Origin: Leptospira interrogans serovar Manilae
GTDB taxonomy: Bacteria; Spirochaetota; Leptospiria; Leptospirales; Leptospiraceae
Reading direction: 5' to 3'
Length of the DNA stretch: 47,348 nucleotides
Assembly: GCA_945887855.1 (NCBI GenBank)
Contig: CAMCZP010000018.1
Span: 1 to 47,348 of the forward strand
Part shown: positions 19,998 to 28,476 of the stretch, in pieces
Layout of the letters: each line of letters starts with the position of its first letter
How positions within the stretch are numbered: the stretch's first letter is position 1
Position numbers and translations under genes: made by a program
Notes under the pieces: model-generated
What the model saw: only the letters and a program-made list of their open reading frames with translations
Databases searched by the model: none
Told to the model about the DNA's origin: nothing

Positions 19998-20023
19998 AAT
20001 TCTGAGGATCTAACCTCAGAATT
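19998..20023. terminator. Hairpin between hsp20 genes and rnhA
   Basis: A perfect 10-bp stem AATTCTGAGG / CCTCAGAATT with a six-base loop lies 20 bp after the second hsp20 stop codon. The T-tract after it on the minus strand is poor (CTAAAAG), so it may be a weak terminator or an mRNA-stabilising hairpin rather than a full stop before rnhA. Confidence 0.5.
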
Positions 20024-20042
20024 CCTATCTTTTTAGTTGTTT

Positions 20043-20405
20043 TTAAACTGTCTTTACTTCTATTTTTTTTGAGTTGGGGGTGGTGTAAGGAAGATGTAAA
20101 GTCACCCTTCCATTCTTAATCACTGCTGAGACTTTTTCTAGGTCAATAGGTTTGTTGATAGTAAACTTTCGAACATACTGCCCTAAAAGAAACTCTCTGT
20201 GAACAATCTTGTACTCCTCTGGAACAGTGTATGTTGGATCTCCCTTTATTATAAGGGTATCTTTTTCAAAGGAAATATCCACTCCCTTTTCATCTACACC
20301 AGGTAGATCCACCACCAGGATTGTTTCTGATGCTTGCTCATATATATTCACTGGGGGAGAGAAAGTTTCTTTTTCTTTCGTTTTTAATTCTGAAGTTGCA
20401 TTCAT
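20043..20405 (-). CDS. Small heat-shock protein, Hsp20/alpha-crystallin family (second of pair)
   Basis: A 120-residue cytoplasmic holdase chaperone that would keep unfolding proteins soluble. The alpha-crystallin domain spans about 17-110, with VVDLPGVDEKGVDISFEKD and the conserved NGRVTLHLP segment (about 98-106), and the C-terminal IEV resembles the IxI assembly motif. The N-terminal arm is very short (about 16 residues). It lies 29 bp after the other hsp20 gene and is presumably co-transcribed from the CIRCE-controlled promoter. Confidence 0.9.
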   Translation of the reverse strand: MNATSELKTKEKETFSPPVNIYEQASETILVVDLPGVDEKGVDISFEKDTLIIKGDPTYTVPEEYKIVHREFLLGQYVRKFTINKPIDLEKVSAVIKNGRVTLHLPYTTPNSKKIEVKTV

Positions 20406-20434
20406 AAGTATTCTCCTTGTTTTTTTAACCTTGG

Positions 20435-20872
20435 TTATTCACTTTTAACAGTGATTTTTTTTGCTTTTTCTTCTTCTGCTTTGGGAAGTTTTACAACCAA
20501 AACCCCATTTTTCAAATTGGCTTCCACCCGTTCTGAATTGATTTTAAAGGGGAGATCAAAGGATCTCATAAACTCAGAGGTATTGATTTCTTCGCGAACC
20601 AACGTATACCCTTCGTTAGCTTGTTTTTTAGGATTTCCCTTAAGTAGAAAACGATTGTCCACCACATTCATTTCAATGGATTCCGCATCATAGCCTGGAA
20701 CCAAGGCAGTGACCACTACTTCCTCTTCATTTTGGTAGAGATTTATGGATGGAGTCCCTCCAAAGAGCGAAGAAGGTTTAAAAAAAGAATTTGCTAATTC
20801 TTCCTGAAGCATTTCCAAATCTGCCCATAAATTGTTCCTTGATTGATTTCTATTGTAAATATTTAGAAACAT
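20435..20872 (-). CDS. Small heat-shock protein, Hsp20/alpha-crystallin family (first of pair)
   Basis: A 145-residue small heat-shock protein starting MFLNIYNRNQSR. The ATG at 20872 is chosen because AAAGGAG lies seven bases upstream; the longer frame would begin inside that ribosome site. The alpha-crystallin domain spans about 40-140, with ALVPGYDAESIEMNV and LKNGVLVVKLP near the end, and the C-terminal ITV fits an IxI-type motif. The 5' leader contains two CIRCE operators, so heat control by HrcA is expected. The pair of unequal Hsp20 proteins may form mixed oligomers. Confidence 0.92.
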   Translation of the reverse strand: MFLNIYNRNQSRNNLWADLEMLQEELANSFFKPSSLFGGTPSINLYQNEEEVVVTALVPGYDAESIEMNVVDNRFLLKGNPKKQANEGYTLVREEINTSEFMRSFDLPFKINSERVEANLKNGVLVVKLPKAEEEKAKKITVKSE

Positions 20873-20883
20873 AGGTTTCTCCT

Positions 20884-20910
20884 TTAGCACTTAGATCTAT
20901 AGAGTGCTAG
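20884..20910. promoter_or_regulatory. Second, imperfect CIRCE operator (HrcA site)
   Basis: TTAGCACTT, nine bases, then GAGTGCTAG: a 9-9-9 CIRCE layout with one change from consensus in each arm. It lies between the perfect CIRCE and the hsp20 start codon and ends at the ribosome binding site, so HrcA bound here, or the RNA hairpin itself, could also touch translation. Confidence 0.8.
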
Positions 20911-20916
20911 TTTTTA

Positions 20917-20943
20917 TTAGCACTCTACTAATTAGAGTGCTAA
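20917..20943. promoter_or_regulatory. Perfect CIRCE operator (HrcA site)
   Basis: TTAGCACTC, nine bases (20926-20934), then GAGTGCTAA: an exact match to the CIRCE consensus bound by the HrcA repressor. It lies 45-71 bp upstream of the first hsp20 start and 33 bp from the stop of the neighbouring unknown gene, so the heat-shock promoter must overlap that gene's 3' end. Confidence 0.95.
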
Positions 20944-20975
20944 AATAGGAAAAAGTTTTCGTAAACAAAAAAATT

Positions 20976-21788
20976 TTAAAAGTTAGGATTTTTTTTCAAT
21001 CGGATTCTTTTTTTTGATTCGGTTAGGATTGCCCGGAAATAGCTTTTTAGGTGTTCGGGGTGAGAATTCATATCACTCAAGAGGTAGTCCAATTTCTTTT
21101 GAAACTCTTTATCTAAAACATAGGGATGCAAAAGCCCAATGTGATTTTTTAAAAATCTAAAAAATGTAATTTGGCCTTTTGGATCGTAATACGAATGAAA
21201 AAAAGTGTGGGCATGTGAAATATCATGTAAGACAAACTCAAAAGCATCTCTGTTTCCATCCATTAAATCACCAGAAATTGAATCTATATAAGACAAAGTG
21301 ACAATTCGATCTCCATGTGACTGGAGTGTTAATACTTCGATAGGTAGCAAAACTCTATGAATCAATTGAATTGGATACAATCCTAAAGCCCAATTTACCA
21401 GGCAGTCCTTGAGTTCTCCGGGAAGTTTTATAAATCTCTTAGCGAGTAAGTAGTCCAAAATTGTAGTACAATTATCTTTTTTTTGAAAAAGAGACTGGAG
21501 CTGAAGGGGTAAACTATTGATTTCTTTAGAATTTATATTTTCTTTATTCAATTTTATTTTTTGAAATGTAATATCATTTTCTTGTACTACATAATTATCT
21601 AATCTAACCTTTAAATACACTAAAATAAAAAGTAGAACTATTTCCCAGTCTTGTATTGAGCAGTTATTTTCTAGTGCTTGTATTTCGAGAAGGTAGGGAT
21701 ATAAAAGGGTGGCTTCCGACTTTAAATCCCTGTCGGGAATCAAAACTTTCCTAAATTTTCCCACTAATTGTTGGTTTTCAATCGGCAT
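20976..21788 (-). CDS. Conserved-looking hypothetical protein with His-rich HDISHAHTFF motif
   Basis: A 270-residue protein I do not recognise. It has no signal peptide or membrane helix; it is mostly alpha-helical and Leu/Lys-rich. Residues near 180-200 read DAFEFVLHDISHAHTFFHSYYD, an unusual cluster of one Glu, four His and Asp residues on a predicted helix that could hold a metal. The rest is basic, ending KKRIRLKKNPNF. It stands alone upstream of the heat-shock pair; it may read into them but has its own start 180 bp from the divergent fumarase gene. It could be a metal-dependent enzyme, but no known signature is matched. Confidence 0.7.
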   Translation of the reverse strand: MPIENQQLVGKFRKVLIPDRDLKSEATLLYPYLLEIQALENNCSIQDWEIVLLFILVYLKVRLDNYVVQENDITFQKIKLNKENINSKEINSLPLQLQSLFQKKDNCTTILDYLLAKRFIKLPGELKDCLVNWALGLYPIQLIHRVLLPIEVLTLQSHGDRIVTLSYIDSISGDLMDGNRDAFEFVLHDISHAHTFFHSYYDPKGQITFFRFLKNHIGLLHPYVLDKEFQKKLDYLLSDMNSHPEHLKSYFRAILTESKKRIRLKKNPNF

Positions 21789-21968
21789 ATCTGAATAAAT
21801 TAGTTCCGCAAATTCATTTTTTCTTGCATTCTTTTGATAATTTTACTGATAATTAGGATAGAATGGTACAACAGCAAGTTTTGAAAACTCCAATAGAGTT
21901 TCATCCCGATTCTGTAAAAAAAGAATCCGCTTGCGTTGCATCAATATTACATATACCCCGAGGAAAGA

Positions 21969-23585
21969 ATGGCAGATTTCATATACAGTGACCCTTATCC
22001 CACAGGAGAGGATCCTACACCTTATAAACTCCTAACAAAAGATTTTATAAGCACAGTCCCTTTTGGTGACAAAGAAATGTTAAAAGTTGAACCCGAAGGG
22101 TTGACCTTTTTAGCGGAACAGGCAATGAGTGATGTGTCCTTCTTTTTACGTCCGGGACATCTCAGCAAGGTTGCTAAGATTTTAGAAGATCCTGAAGCAA
22201 CAGACAATGATAAATTTGTGGCAACTGCACTTCTCAGAAACAGTGTGATAGCTGCGGATATGCAGCTTCCCACCTGTCAGGACACAGGAACTGGGACGGT
22301 GATGGGAAAAAAGGGAGAATTGGTCTTCACGGGAACAAATGATGCAGAGGCAATTTCCAAGGGTATTTTTAATACATATGCCAATCGGAATCTTCGCTAC
22401 TCTCAGGTAGTTCCCATCACCATGTATGAAGAACAAAATTCCGGCTCAAATCTTCCCGCTCAAGTGGACATCTACTCCACTCCAGGAGATGAATACAAAT
22501 TTTTATTCCTCGCCAAAGGTGGAGGCTCTGCCAACAAAACATTTTTATTCCAGGAAACAAAAGCACTCCTTAACCCCAATTCCCTCGAAGCCTTTATCAT
22601 AGACAAAGTCAACCATCTAGGTACATCAGCATGCCCACCCTACCACATTGCAGTGGTCATTGGGGGAACTTCCGCCGAGATGACTTTGAAGACTGTCAAA
22701 CTAGCCAGTGCAGGATACCTCGATCACCTCCCTACAAAGGGTGGAAAAGAAGGTTATGCATTCCGTGATTTGGAACTCGAAGAAAAGATGCTAAAAGCAG
22801 CAGGGGAATCAGGTATAGGGGCACAGTTTGGCGGTAAATACCTTGCACATGATTTTAGAATTGTAAGACTTCCCCGCCATGGTGCATCGTGCCCGGTAGG
22901 ATTGGGAGTAAGCTGTAGTGCAGATCGAAATATAAAGGGAAAAATCACCAAGCATGGAATTTATTTGGAAGAACTCGAATACAATCCGGGTAAATATCTC
23001 CCCAAAGAGGAAAAACTTGCCAATACCGGTGAGGTTCTCCACCTCAACTTAAACCAACCTATGGATGAAATTCGTAAGACCCTCAGTAAATACCCCGTTA
23101 AAACTCGGGTTATGCTCACAGGAAGATTGATAGTTGCCCGTGATATAGCACATGCCAAATTGAAAGAAAGACTCGATAGAGGGGAAGCTCTTCCCGAGTA
23201 TTTTAAAAATCATCCCATCTACTATGCGGGACCCGCCAAAACTCCAGCAGGTATGCCCTCGGGTTCCTTTGGACCCACCACCGCGGGAAGAATGGATAGC
23301 TATGTTCCTCTCTTCCAGGAAAAAGGATATTCATTTATTACTTTGGCCAAAGGCAATCGATCTAAGATTGTTACAGATAGTTGCAAGGCAAATGGTGGTT
23401 TTTATTTGGGATCTATTGGAGGCCCAGCAGCCCTCCTTGCAAAAGAAAACATCAAAAAAGTAGAAGTTGTGGATTATCCAGAATTGGGTATGGAAGCCAT
23501 CTGGGGCATTGAAGTAGAAAACTTTCCAGCTTTTATCGTTGTAGATGACAAAGGAAATGATTTTTTCCAGATGCTAAAACACTAA
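21969..23585 (+). CDS. fumA: Fumarate hydratase, class I (iron-sulfur)
   Basis: Cytoplasmic [4Fe-4S] fumarase of 538 residues converting fumarate and malate in the TCA cycle. Cluster cysteines match the FumA pattern: Cys103 in [10 protein letters not shown], Cys222 in GTSACPPYH and Cys316 in LGVSCSADR. The C-terminal half carries [15 protein letters not shown] and [13 protein letters not shown], the beta-domain signature. The ATG at 21969 is chosen because GAGGAAAG lies just upstream and [15 protein letters not shown] is a natural start; the frame stays open for 11 more codons upstream without a ribosome site. A strong terminator follows. Confidence 0.93.
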   Translation: MADFIYSDPYPTGEDPTPYKLLTKDFISTVPFGDKEMLKVEPEGLTFLAEQAMSDVSFFLRPGHLSKVAKILEDPEATDNDKFVATALLRNSVIAADMQLPTCQDTGTGTVMGKKGELVFTGTNDAEAISKGIFNTYANRNLRYSQVVPITMYEEQNSGSNLPAQVDIYSTPGDEYKFLFLAKGGGSANKTFLFQETKALLNPNSLEAFIIDKVNHLGTSACPPYHIAVVIGGTSAEMTLKTVKLASAGYLDHLPTKGGKEGYAFRDLELEEKMLKAAGESGIGAQFGGKYLAHDFRIVRLPRHGASCPVGLGVSCSADRNIKGKITKHGIYLEELEYNPGKYLPKEEKLANTGEVLHLNLNQPMDEIRKTLSKYPVKTRVMLTGRLIVARDIAHAKLKERLDRGEALPEYFKNHPIYYAGPAKTPAGMPSGSFGPTTAGRMDSYVPLFQEKGYSFITLAKGNRSKIVTDSCKANGGFYLGSIGGPAALLAKENIKKVEVVDYPELGMEAIWGIEVENFPAFIVVDDKGNDFFQMLKH

Positions 23586-23594
23586 ACCAACCAA

Positions 23595-23619
23595 CCTATG
23601 CCTATTTTTTAGGCATAGG
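23595..23619 (+). terminator. Intrinsic terminator after fumarase
   Basis: A perfect 10-bp stem CCTATGCCTA / TAGGCATAGG with a five-T loop, followed by CTTTTATTTTT, nine bases after the fumarase stop codon. Confidence 0.9.
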
Positions 23620-23699
23620 CTTTTATTTTTCCGTCCTACCAATAATCTACTTTAATATTTCCATTCAGCATTCATTTTGGATTCTATGGAGATTTTCTA

Positions 23700-25709
23700 A
23701 TGACATACGATTCAATTTTCCAACCCATTCGTTTGGGTTCTCTCACACTCCCTCATAGAATTATTATGGGTTCCATGCACCTAGGCTTGGAAGGTATGCC
23801 CGAAACCGCAGATAGAATGGTTGCATTTTATGGAAGAAGATTTGAAGGGGGTTGTTCTCTTATCACAACGGGTGGTATCTCCATCAATGATGCGGGAAAA
23901 GGAAGCAATATATTTTTTAACTTTCAAAAAGATGAGGATTGTGTAGAACTTTCCAAAGTTAACAAAGCACTTAAAAACAAAGGGATTCTCTGTGCTCAAC
24001 TCTTCCATGCGGGTAGATATGCCTATCATAGAGATTTGGTAGGCCCCTCTCCTATACGGGCACCCATCAATCGTTTTGTACCACATGAACTAACCGAAGA
24101 AGAAGCTTGGAAAACCATAGAAGAATTTGGTATTGCAGCAGTTAAAGCTAGGGATTGTGGATTTGGAGCCGTTGAAGTCATGGGAAGTGAAGGGTATCTG
24201 GTAAACCAATTCCTTTCCGGTGTTACAAATCATCGTCAGGATTTTTTTGGTGGTACACCCGAGAAAAGAATGAATTTTGGAATTGAGGTTATGAAAAATA
24301 TCCGCAACAAAGTTGGAAAAGATTTTCCAGTCATTTATAGAATGTCAGGGATTGATCTTATTCCCGGGAACCCCACACAAGATGAAACCACCCAATTTGC
24401 AATACGCCTCAAAGAAGAAGGAGCGGATGCTCTCAATATCGGAATTGGATGGCATGAATCACGAGTCCCCACCATCAGCATGCTTGTCCCACGCGGTGCT
24501 TGGGCAAAAGTAGCATCCCATTTCAAAAAAGCTGTGAGTGGGATTCCCATCATTGCATCCAATCGAGTCAATTCTCCAGATACAATTCTCCGAATCTTAA
24601 AAGAGGGAGAAGCAGATATAGTGAGCATGGCACGTCCTATGCTTGCCGATCCTGATTTTATACAAAAAGTTTACAACAACCAACCAAATCGTGTAAACAC
24701 TTGCATAGCCTGTAACCAGGCATGTTTGGATCATACATTTAAAGAGCTTATGGTTTCTTGTTTGGTAAATCCAGAAGCAAATCGGGAGCTAGAATTTTCC
24801 AAACTTCCCGAGCCTAAAAAATCAAAGGTGGTGGTGGTTGGATCAGGTCCCGGGGGAATGGAAGCCGCAAGAACCGCATCTTTACTTGGTCACAGAGTTA
24901 CACTCATTGAAAAATCCTCGGAACTGGGTGGGCAGTTGAATATGGCTGCTGCCATCCCAGGTAAATTTGAATTCAAAGAGACCATTCGCTACTACAAAAA
25001 TGAGCTTCGAGCATTGGAAGTGGATATTAGGCTCAATACAAGCTGCACTCTTTCCCTGCTAGAAGAATTAAATCCTGACGCTGTGATTTTTGCAACCGGC
25101 GTAAAACCAAGAAACTTTTCACTCCCCGGAATGGAGAAAAAAAATGTAGGTACGTATGTACAATTTTTATCAGGAAAATTCCAGCCAGGCAAAGAGGTGG
25201 TTATCATTGGAGGTGGGGGGATTGGGTGTGATTCAGCCCACAAACTGATTGAAGGACATGATCCCTCTATTGAAGATTATTTCCAAAAATACAATGTTCA
25301 TTCCTACACCAATACTGTAATACAAGATATCAAACCCGATAGAAAAGTTTCTATTCTTAGACGATCCGGAAAGATTGGTTCGGGATTAGGCCAAACCACA
25401 GGCTGGGCTTTACTCCAAGAGTTAAAATCTGCGGGGGTAGATTTCTATACATCACTTAGTTACAAAGAAGTTCGGGATGAGGGGCTTGTTATTGAATTAA
25501 AGTCTGGGGAAGAAAAAGTAATACCTTGTGACACAATCTTAATCTGTGCGGGGCAGGATCGAGAAAATGATTTAGCTACAGAGTACTCAGAAAAATATCC
25601 TAATAAAAAAATTGCACTGATTGGAGGAGCAAAAGATGCTTCTGGAATTGATGCCAAACGAGCAATTTTGGAAGGAAATTTAGCAGCTAGAGAAATAGGA
25701 AAACTATAA
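23700..25709 (+). CDS. fadH: 2,4-dienoyl-CoA reductase, FadH type (NADPH, FMN/FAD/Fe-S)
   Basis: A 669-residue flavoprotein (Escherichia coli FadH has 672) that reduces 2,4-dienoyl-CoA so unsaturated fatty acids can enter beta-oxidation. An old-yellow-enzyme TIM barrel (about 1-330) comes first, with QLFHAGRYA and MARPMLADP. The 4Fe-4S ligands CIACNQACLD...C are Cys335, 338, 342 and 354. The FAD domain opens with VVVGSGPGGMEAA near 380, and a NAD(P) fold with IIGGGGIGCD near 500. GGAGA lies eight bases before the ATG. Leptospira-type organisms use long-chain fatty acids as carbon source, which fits. Related trimethylamine dehydrogenases share the layout, but the cluster spacing fits FadH best. 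Confidence 0.9.
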   Translation: MTYDSIFQPIRLGSLTLPHRIIMGSMHLGLEGMPETADRMVAFYGRRFEGGCSLITTGGISINDAGKGSNIFFNFQKDEDCVELSKVNKALKNKGILCAQLFHAGRYAYHRDLVGPSPIRAPINRFVPHELTEEEAWKTIEEFGIAAVKARDCGFGAVEVMGSEGYLVNQFLSGVTNHRQDFFGGTPEKRMNFGIEVMKNIRNKVGKDFPVIYRMSGIDLIPGNPTQDETTQFAIRLKEEGADALNIGIGWHESRVPTISMLVPRGAWAKVASHFKKAVSGIPIIASNRVNSPDTILRILKEGEADIVSMARPMLADPDFIQKVYNNQPNRVNTCIACNQACLDHTFKELMVSCLVNPEANRELEFSKLPEPKKSKVVVVGSGPGGMEAARTASLLGHRVTLIEKSSELGGQLNMAAAIPGKFEFKETIRYYKNELRALEVDIRLNTSCTLSLLEELNPDAVIFATGVKPRNFSLPGMEKKNVGTYVQFLSGKFQPGKEVVIIGGGGIGCDSAHKLIEGHDPSIEDYFQKYNVHSYTNTVIQDIKPDRKVSILRRSGKIGSGLGQTTGWALLQELKSAGVDFYTSLSYKEVRDEGLVIELKSGEEKVIPCDTILICAGQDRENDLATEYSEKYPNKKIALIGGAKDASGIDAKRAILEGNLAAREIGKL

Positions 25710-25736
25710 AGAATATATTCTTACAAACTAAAATTT

Positions 25737-25780
25737 CGCTATCTGTTTTCTTAAAAATAAGAAAACAGATAGCGTTTTTT
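25737..25780 (+). terminator. Strong intrinsic terminator after fadH
   Basis: A perfect 17-bp stem (arms 25737-25753 and 25758-25774, CGCTATCTGTTTTCTTA and its complement) with an AAAA loop, followed by six T. It lies 27 bp after the fadH stop codon. Its T-tract is also the start of the second copy of the 21-base repeat. Confidence 0.93.
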
Positions 25781-25795
25781 ATTGAAGTGCAATAT
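25775..25795. repeat. 21-base repeat, copy 2 (after fadH terminator)
   Basis: Identical to 19581-19601 over 21 bases, with no similarity on either side. It contains the dyad TATTG-AAGTG-CAATA. Here it is non-coding, between the fadH terminator and the 3' end of the 212-residue gene. Confidence 0.6.
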
Positions 25796-25945
25796 AACAT
25801 TTAACTTTTAAATTTTATTTACTCAGCTAGTTCTGAATTAATGCAAAAGACTAAATTTACTTTGATATAAAAAATATATACCATGCAACTTTAAATGAAC
25901 CAAAGTTAACACGGTTCTTTTAAAGTTAGGAAGTATCTAATAATC

Positions 25946-26584
25946 TCAGTCTATTAGAGAATCTTTAGGTCTAGTATACAGAACATCTTCTCTGGTATCA
26001 AATTCTGGGAAAAATTCAAAGAAAAGTTTTCTGGGGAGTATTCTAAAACTCTTTGGTTTTGCTTTAAAGTATGATTCTGTGAATGGAATTGTGGGAAGCT
26101 GATGGAAGTTATATCTATCTTCAAATCCATAAAAATCAAATTTTGTAAATTTATTTGAGTGCTTGATTATATATTCTTTTACGAATACCCAATCCAATTT
26201 GAAATGAACACGGGTACCCCTAAAAGCTGGAGATCTATCCAATAAGTTGATAATTCTTGTGAGTGGACACTGTAGGGTGTGATAAGGAGTGAGATACACC
26301 ATAACAAATCTAAAGCTTAAACCCATAGATTCCCAAACCACATCATCCGATTGCATTTCTTTTTCTATTTTTAGTTGTTCGAGGATCTTAATCAATTCAG
26401 GTTTAGTTTTTGCTGATGGTTTGTCTGTTTTTTCCATAACACTACCAAATTCACCAAAATATAGCCACTGGTACAAATCCTGAAGCTCATAAAAAGGGTT
26501 AGTTTGTATAAATTTCTGTATAGAAAAAATCCTCTGATCGTTTGTAATGATGGCACCGGGATCTAAAGAACTTGTGGGAATCAT
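25946..26584 (-). CDS. Hypothetical protein, last gene of the AAA-VWA/smpB/der run
   Basis: A 212-residue protein I do not recognise. It has no signal peptide or membrane helix. It is rich in Phe, Tyr and Lys, with a helical middle (KTKPELIKILEQLKIEKEM, about 59-77) and an aromatic C-terminal half ending in FFEFFPEFD. It lies 36 bp downstream of der on the same strand, so it is probably transcribed with it. A tie to ribosome assembly or cell envelope work would be guesswork. Confidence 0.7.
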   Translation of the reverse strand: MIPTSSLDPGAIITNDQRIFSIQKFIQTNPFYELQDLYQWLYFGEFGSVMEKTDKPSAKTKPELIKILEQLKIEKEMQSDDVVWESMGLSFRFVMVYLTPYHTLQCPLTRIINLLDRSPAFRGTRVHFKLDWVFVKEYIIKHSNKFTKFDFYGFEDRYNFHQLPTIPFTESYFKAKPKSFRILPRKLFFEFFPEFDTREDVLYTRPKDSLID

Positions 26585-26619
26585 ATCTAGTACTATATTC
26601 GGTTAAAACTCAAATCATC

Positions 26620-27966
26620 CTAAGCTTCAACCTGTTTTCTTTCTCGAATTTCTAAAACAATTGGAACTCCCGATAAGTTATATTCTTCCAAAAGTTTTGA
26701 TTTAAGAAAGGCTCTTACATTGGGCTTGAAAAGTTCCTCATGATTTACGAAAATTATCAGCTTAAATGGAACCGAAGAAATTTGGGTCACATAAAAGATT
26801 TTTGGTCTCTTCTTTCCAAAGGAAGCTACACCACTGTTTTCAATCCAAAATCTTAGTTTTGTGCTCAATTGGTGGGTTGTCACTTTTATTTGTGTTTTTT
26901 CATACAACTTTAAACACATCTCCAATAGCTTGTGGGTTCTCTGCTTTTCAGTTGCACTGATGCTAATTGCTGGCACATCAATTGCCGAATGCAGCCGGGA
27001 GATCATTTTTTCTTGGTAGTCCACAAATGATTTTGACCCTTTATCTTGGATCAAATCCCACTTGTTGACTGCAAATAAAAGGAGCTTTCCCTTTTCCCTA
27101 ATCATTGAAAATATTTTTTTATCAAACTCACCAATTCCTTTTGTTGCATCAAAGATATGTACTACTAAATCGGATGCTTCAATGGTTTTGATAGCACGAG
27201 AGTACGAATAAAATTCTATGGGGTCTTCTGATTTTTGGCTCTGCTTTCTAATTCCGGCAGTATCTACGATCTCAATTAATTTATCCTCAAATTTAATAAT
27301 AGAATTTACACTATCCCTTGTTGTTCCCGCCATTTCGCTCACTGCGGACCTGAGATTCCCAGTGAGTGCATTTAAGAGACTTGACTTACCAGAATTTGGC
27401 TTTCCAACTATAGCAATTTTTATATCAGCTTTTTTAGAATTTTTTGGTGGAAAATCTTTTATAAAAAAAGATATTTTTTCACTCAATAGTTTTAAATTTC
27501 GTCTTCCCAGTGCAGAAATAGGTAACACCTCCCCTATTCCCTGCTTATAAAAAAATTCTAAATCAAAATCCTCTTCTGGATTATCTGATTTATTTACACA
27601 ATGTATTATATTTTTATTTACAAATCTTTTATCAGATTGAAAAAGTGATACTAACTTAAAATCATAATCACGTATATCATGCTTATCCATTAAAAAAATG
27701 ATTACATGTGATTCAAGAAGTTGCTGAAAGCTCAATTCAATAACAGAAGCTGATAGATCATCAATGTTTTCAATATCTAGGCCTGGTGTGTCACATATAT
27801 AATAAAGCAACTGACCTTCTTCGTCTTCCACAGGGAATTTGATTATATCTCTAGTTACCCCGGGATGATCGTATGTAATAGCTACTTTCTTTTTTAATAT
27901 AGCATTGAAAAGTGTAGACTTACCAACATTTTGCCTTCCTACAATAGAAACAATTGGTGTAATCAT
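26620..27966 (-). CDS. der: Ribosome assembly GTPase Der (EngA)
   Basis: A 448-residue protein with two tandem GTPase domains that helps mature the 50S ribosomal subunit. The first has GRQNVGKST (10-18), DTPGLD and NKSD; the second has GKPNSGKSS (about 187), DTAGIR and NKWD. A C-terminal KH-like domain follows (about 350-448, ending LEIRERKQ). The order and length are diagnostic. The ATG overlaps the smpB stop by four bases, so both are translated together. Confidence 0.97.
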   Translation of the reverse strand: MITPIVSIVGRQNVGKSTLFNAILKKKVAITYDHPGVTRDIIKFPVEDEEGQLLYYICDTPGLDIENIDDLSASVIELSFQQLLESHVIIFLMDKHDIRDYDFKLVSLFQSDKRFVNKNIIHCVNKSDNPEEDFDLEFFYKQGIGEVLPISALGRRNLKLLSEKISFFIKDFPPKNSKKADIKIAIVGKPNSGKSSLLNALTGNLRSAVSEMAGTTRDSVNSIIKFEDKLIEIVDTAGIRKQSQKSEDPIEFYSYSRAIKTIEASDLVVHIFDATKGIGEFDKKIFSMIREKGKLLLFAVNKWDLIQDKGSKSFVDYQEKMISRLHSAIDVPAISISATEKQRTHKLLEMCLKLYEKTQIKVTTHQLSTKLRFWIENSGVASFGKKRPKIFYVTQISSVPFKLIIFVNHEELFKPNVRAFLKSKLLEEYNLSGVPIVLEIRERKQVEA

Positions 27967-28454
27967 CGATTCCTCGATTTTAAAGCTCTTTGTATTTCAA
28001 TTTTAGCTTCTCTTGTTTGTATAGTATCACGCTTATCATATAATTTCTTAGGTTTAGCCAGAGCTATTTGAACCTTTACAAATTCTTTAGGATTAAAATA
28101 TGACCTTACAGCTACAACCACCAGTCCTTTTTCTTTTATCATACGTTCTAATTTCATTATCTCTTTTTTCTTTAAGAGCAGCTTTCTCTGTCTGATTTCA
28201 GGATGATTCGCATACCCCCCATTTTTATAAGGTGTTATATTAAATCCCTCTAAAAAGATTTCTCCATTCTTTATTCTTGCAAATGCATCTGTCAAATTTG
28301 CTCTTTTGTCACGTAAACTTTTTACTTCAGACCCGGTTAAGACAATACCTGCTTCTATAAACTCTAAAAGCTCAAAATCAAACTTTGCTTTTTTATTGGT
28401 TACTATTTCTTTATATTGTTTATCTTCTTCTTTCTTACTCATATAAATGTACAC
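27963..28454 (-). CDS. smpB: SsrA (tmRNA)-binding protein SmpB
   Basis: Cytoplasmic protein of about 160 residues that delivers tmRNA to stalled ribosomes. The family core is clear: [29 protein letters not shown], the [10 protein letters not shown] segment and a basic C-terminal tail with [19 protein letters not shown]. The GTG start given has GGAAA just upstream; an in-frame ATG at 28442 (MSKKEED) resembles the usual N-terminus but lacks a ribosome site. It lies 22 bp after the AAA-VWA gene and overlaps der. The tmRNA gene itself was not found in this window. Confidence 0.95.
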   Translation of the reverse strand: MYIYMSKKEEDKQYKEIVTNKKAKFDFELLEFIEAGIVLTGSEVKSLRDKRANLTDAFARIKNGEIFLEGFNITPYKNGGYANHPEIRQRKLLLKKKEIMKLERMIKEKGLVVVAVRSYFNPKEFVKVQIALAKPKKLYDKRDTIQTREAKIEIQRALKSRNR

Positions 28455-28476
28455 TCATTTCCATTCTCCAATACCT

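Noticed and set aside
21863..21991. A 42-codon frame with AGGA upstream, overlapping the fumarase start, possible leader peptide
   Set aside because: The composition is not informative, no regulatory run of one amino acid or attenuator hairpin is seen, and it overlaps the real start out of frame. It may be chance.
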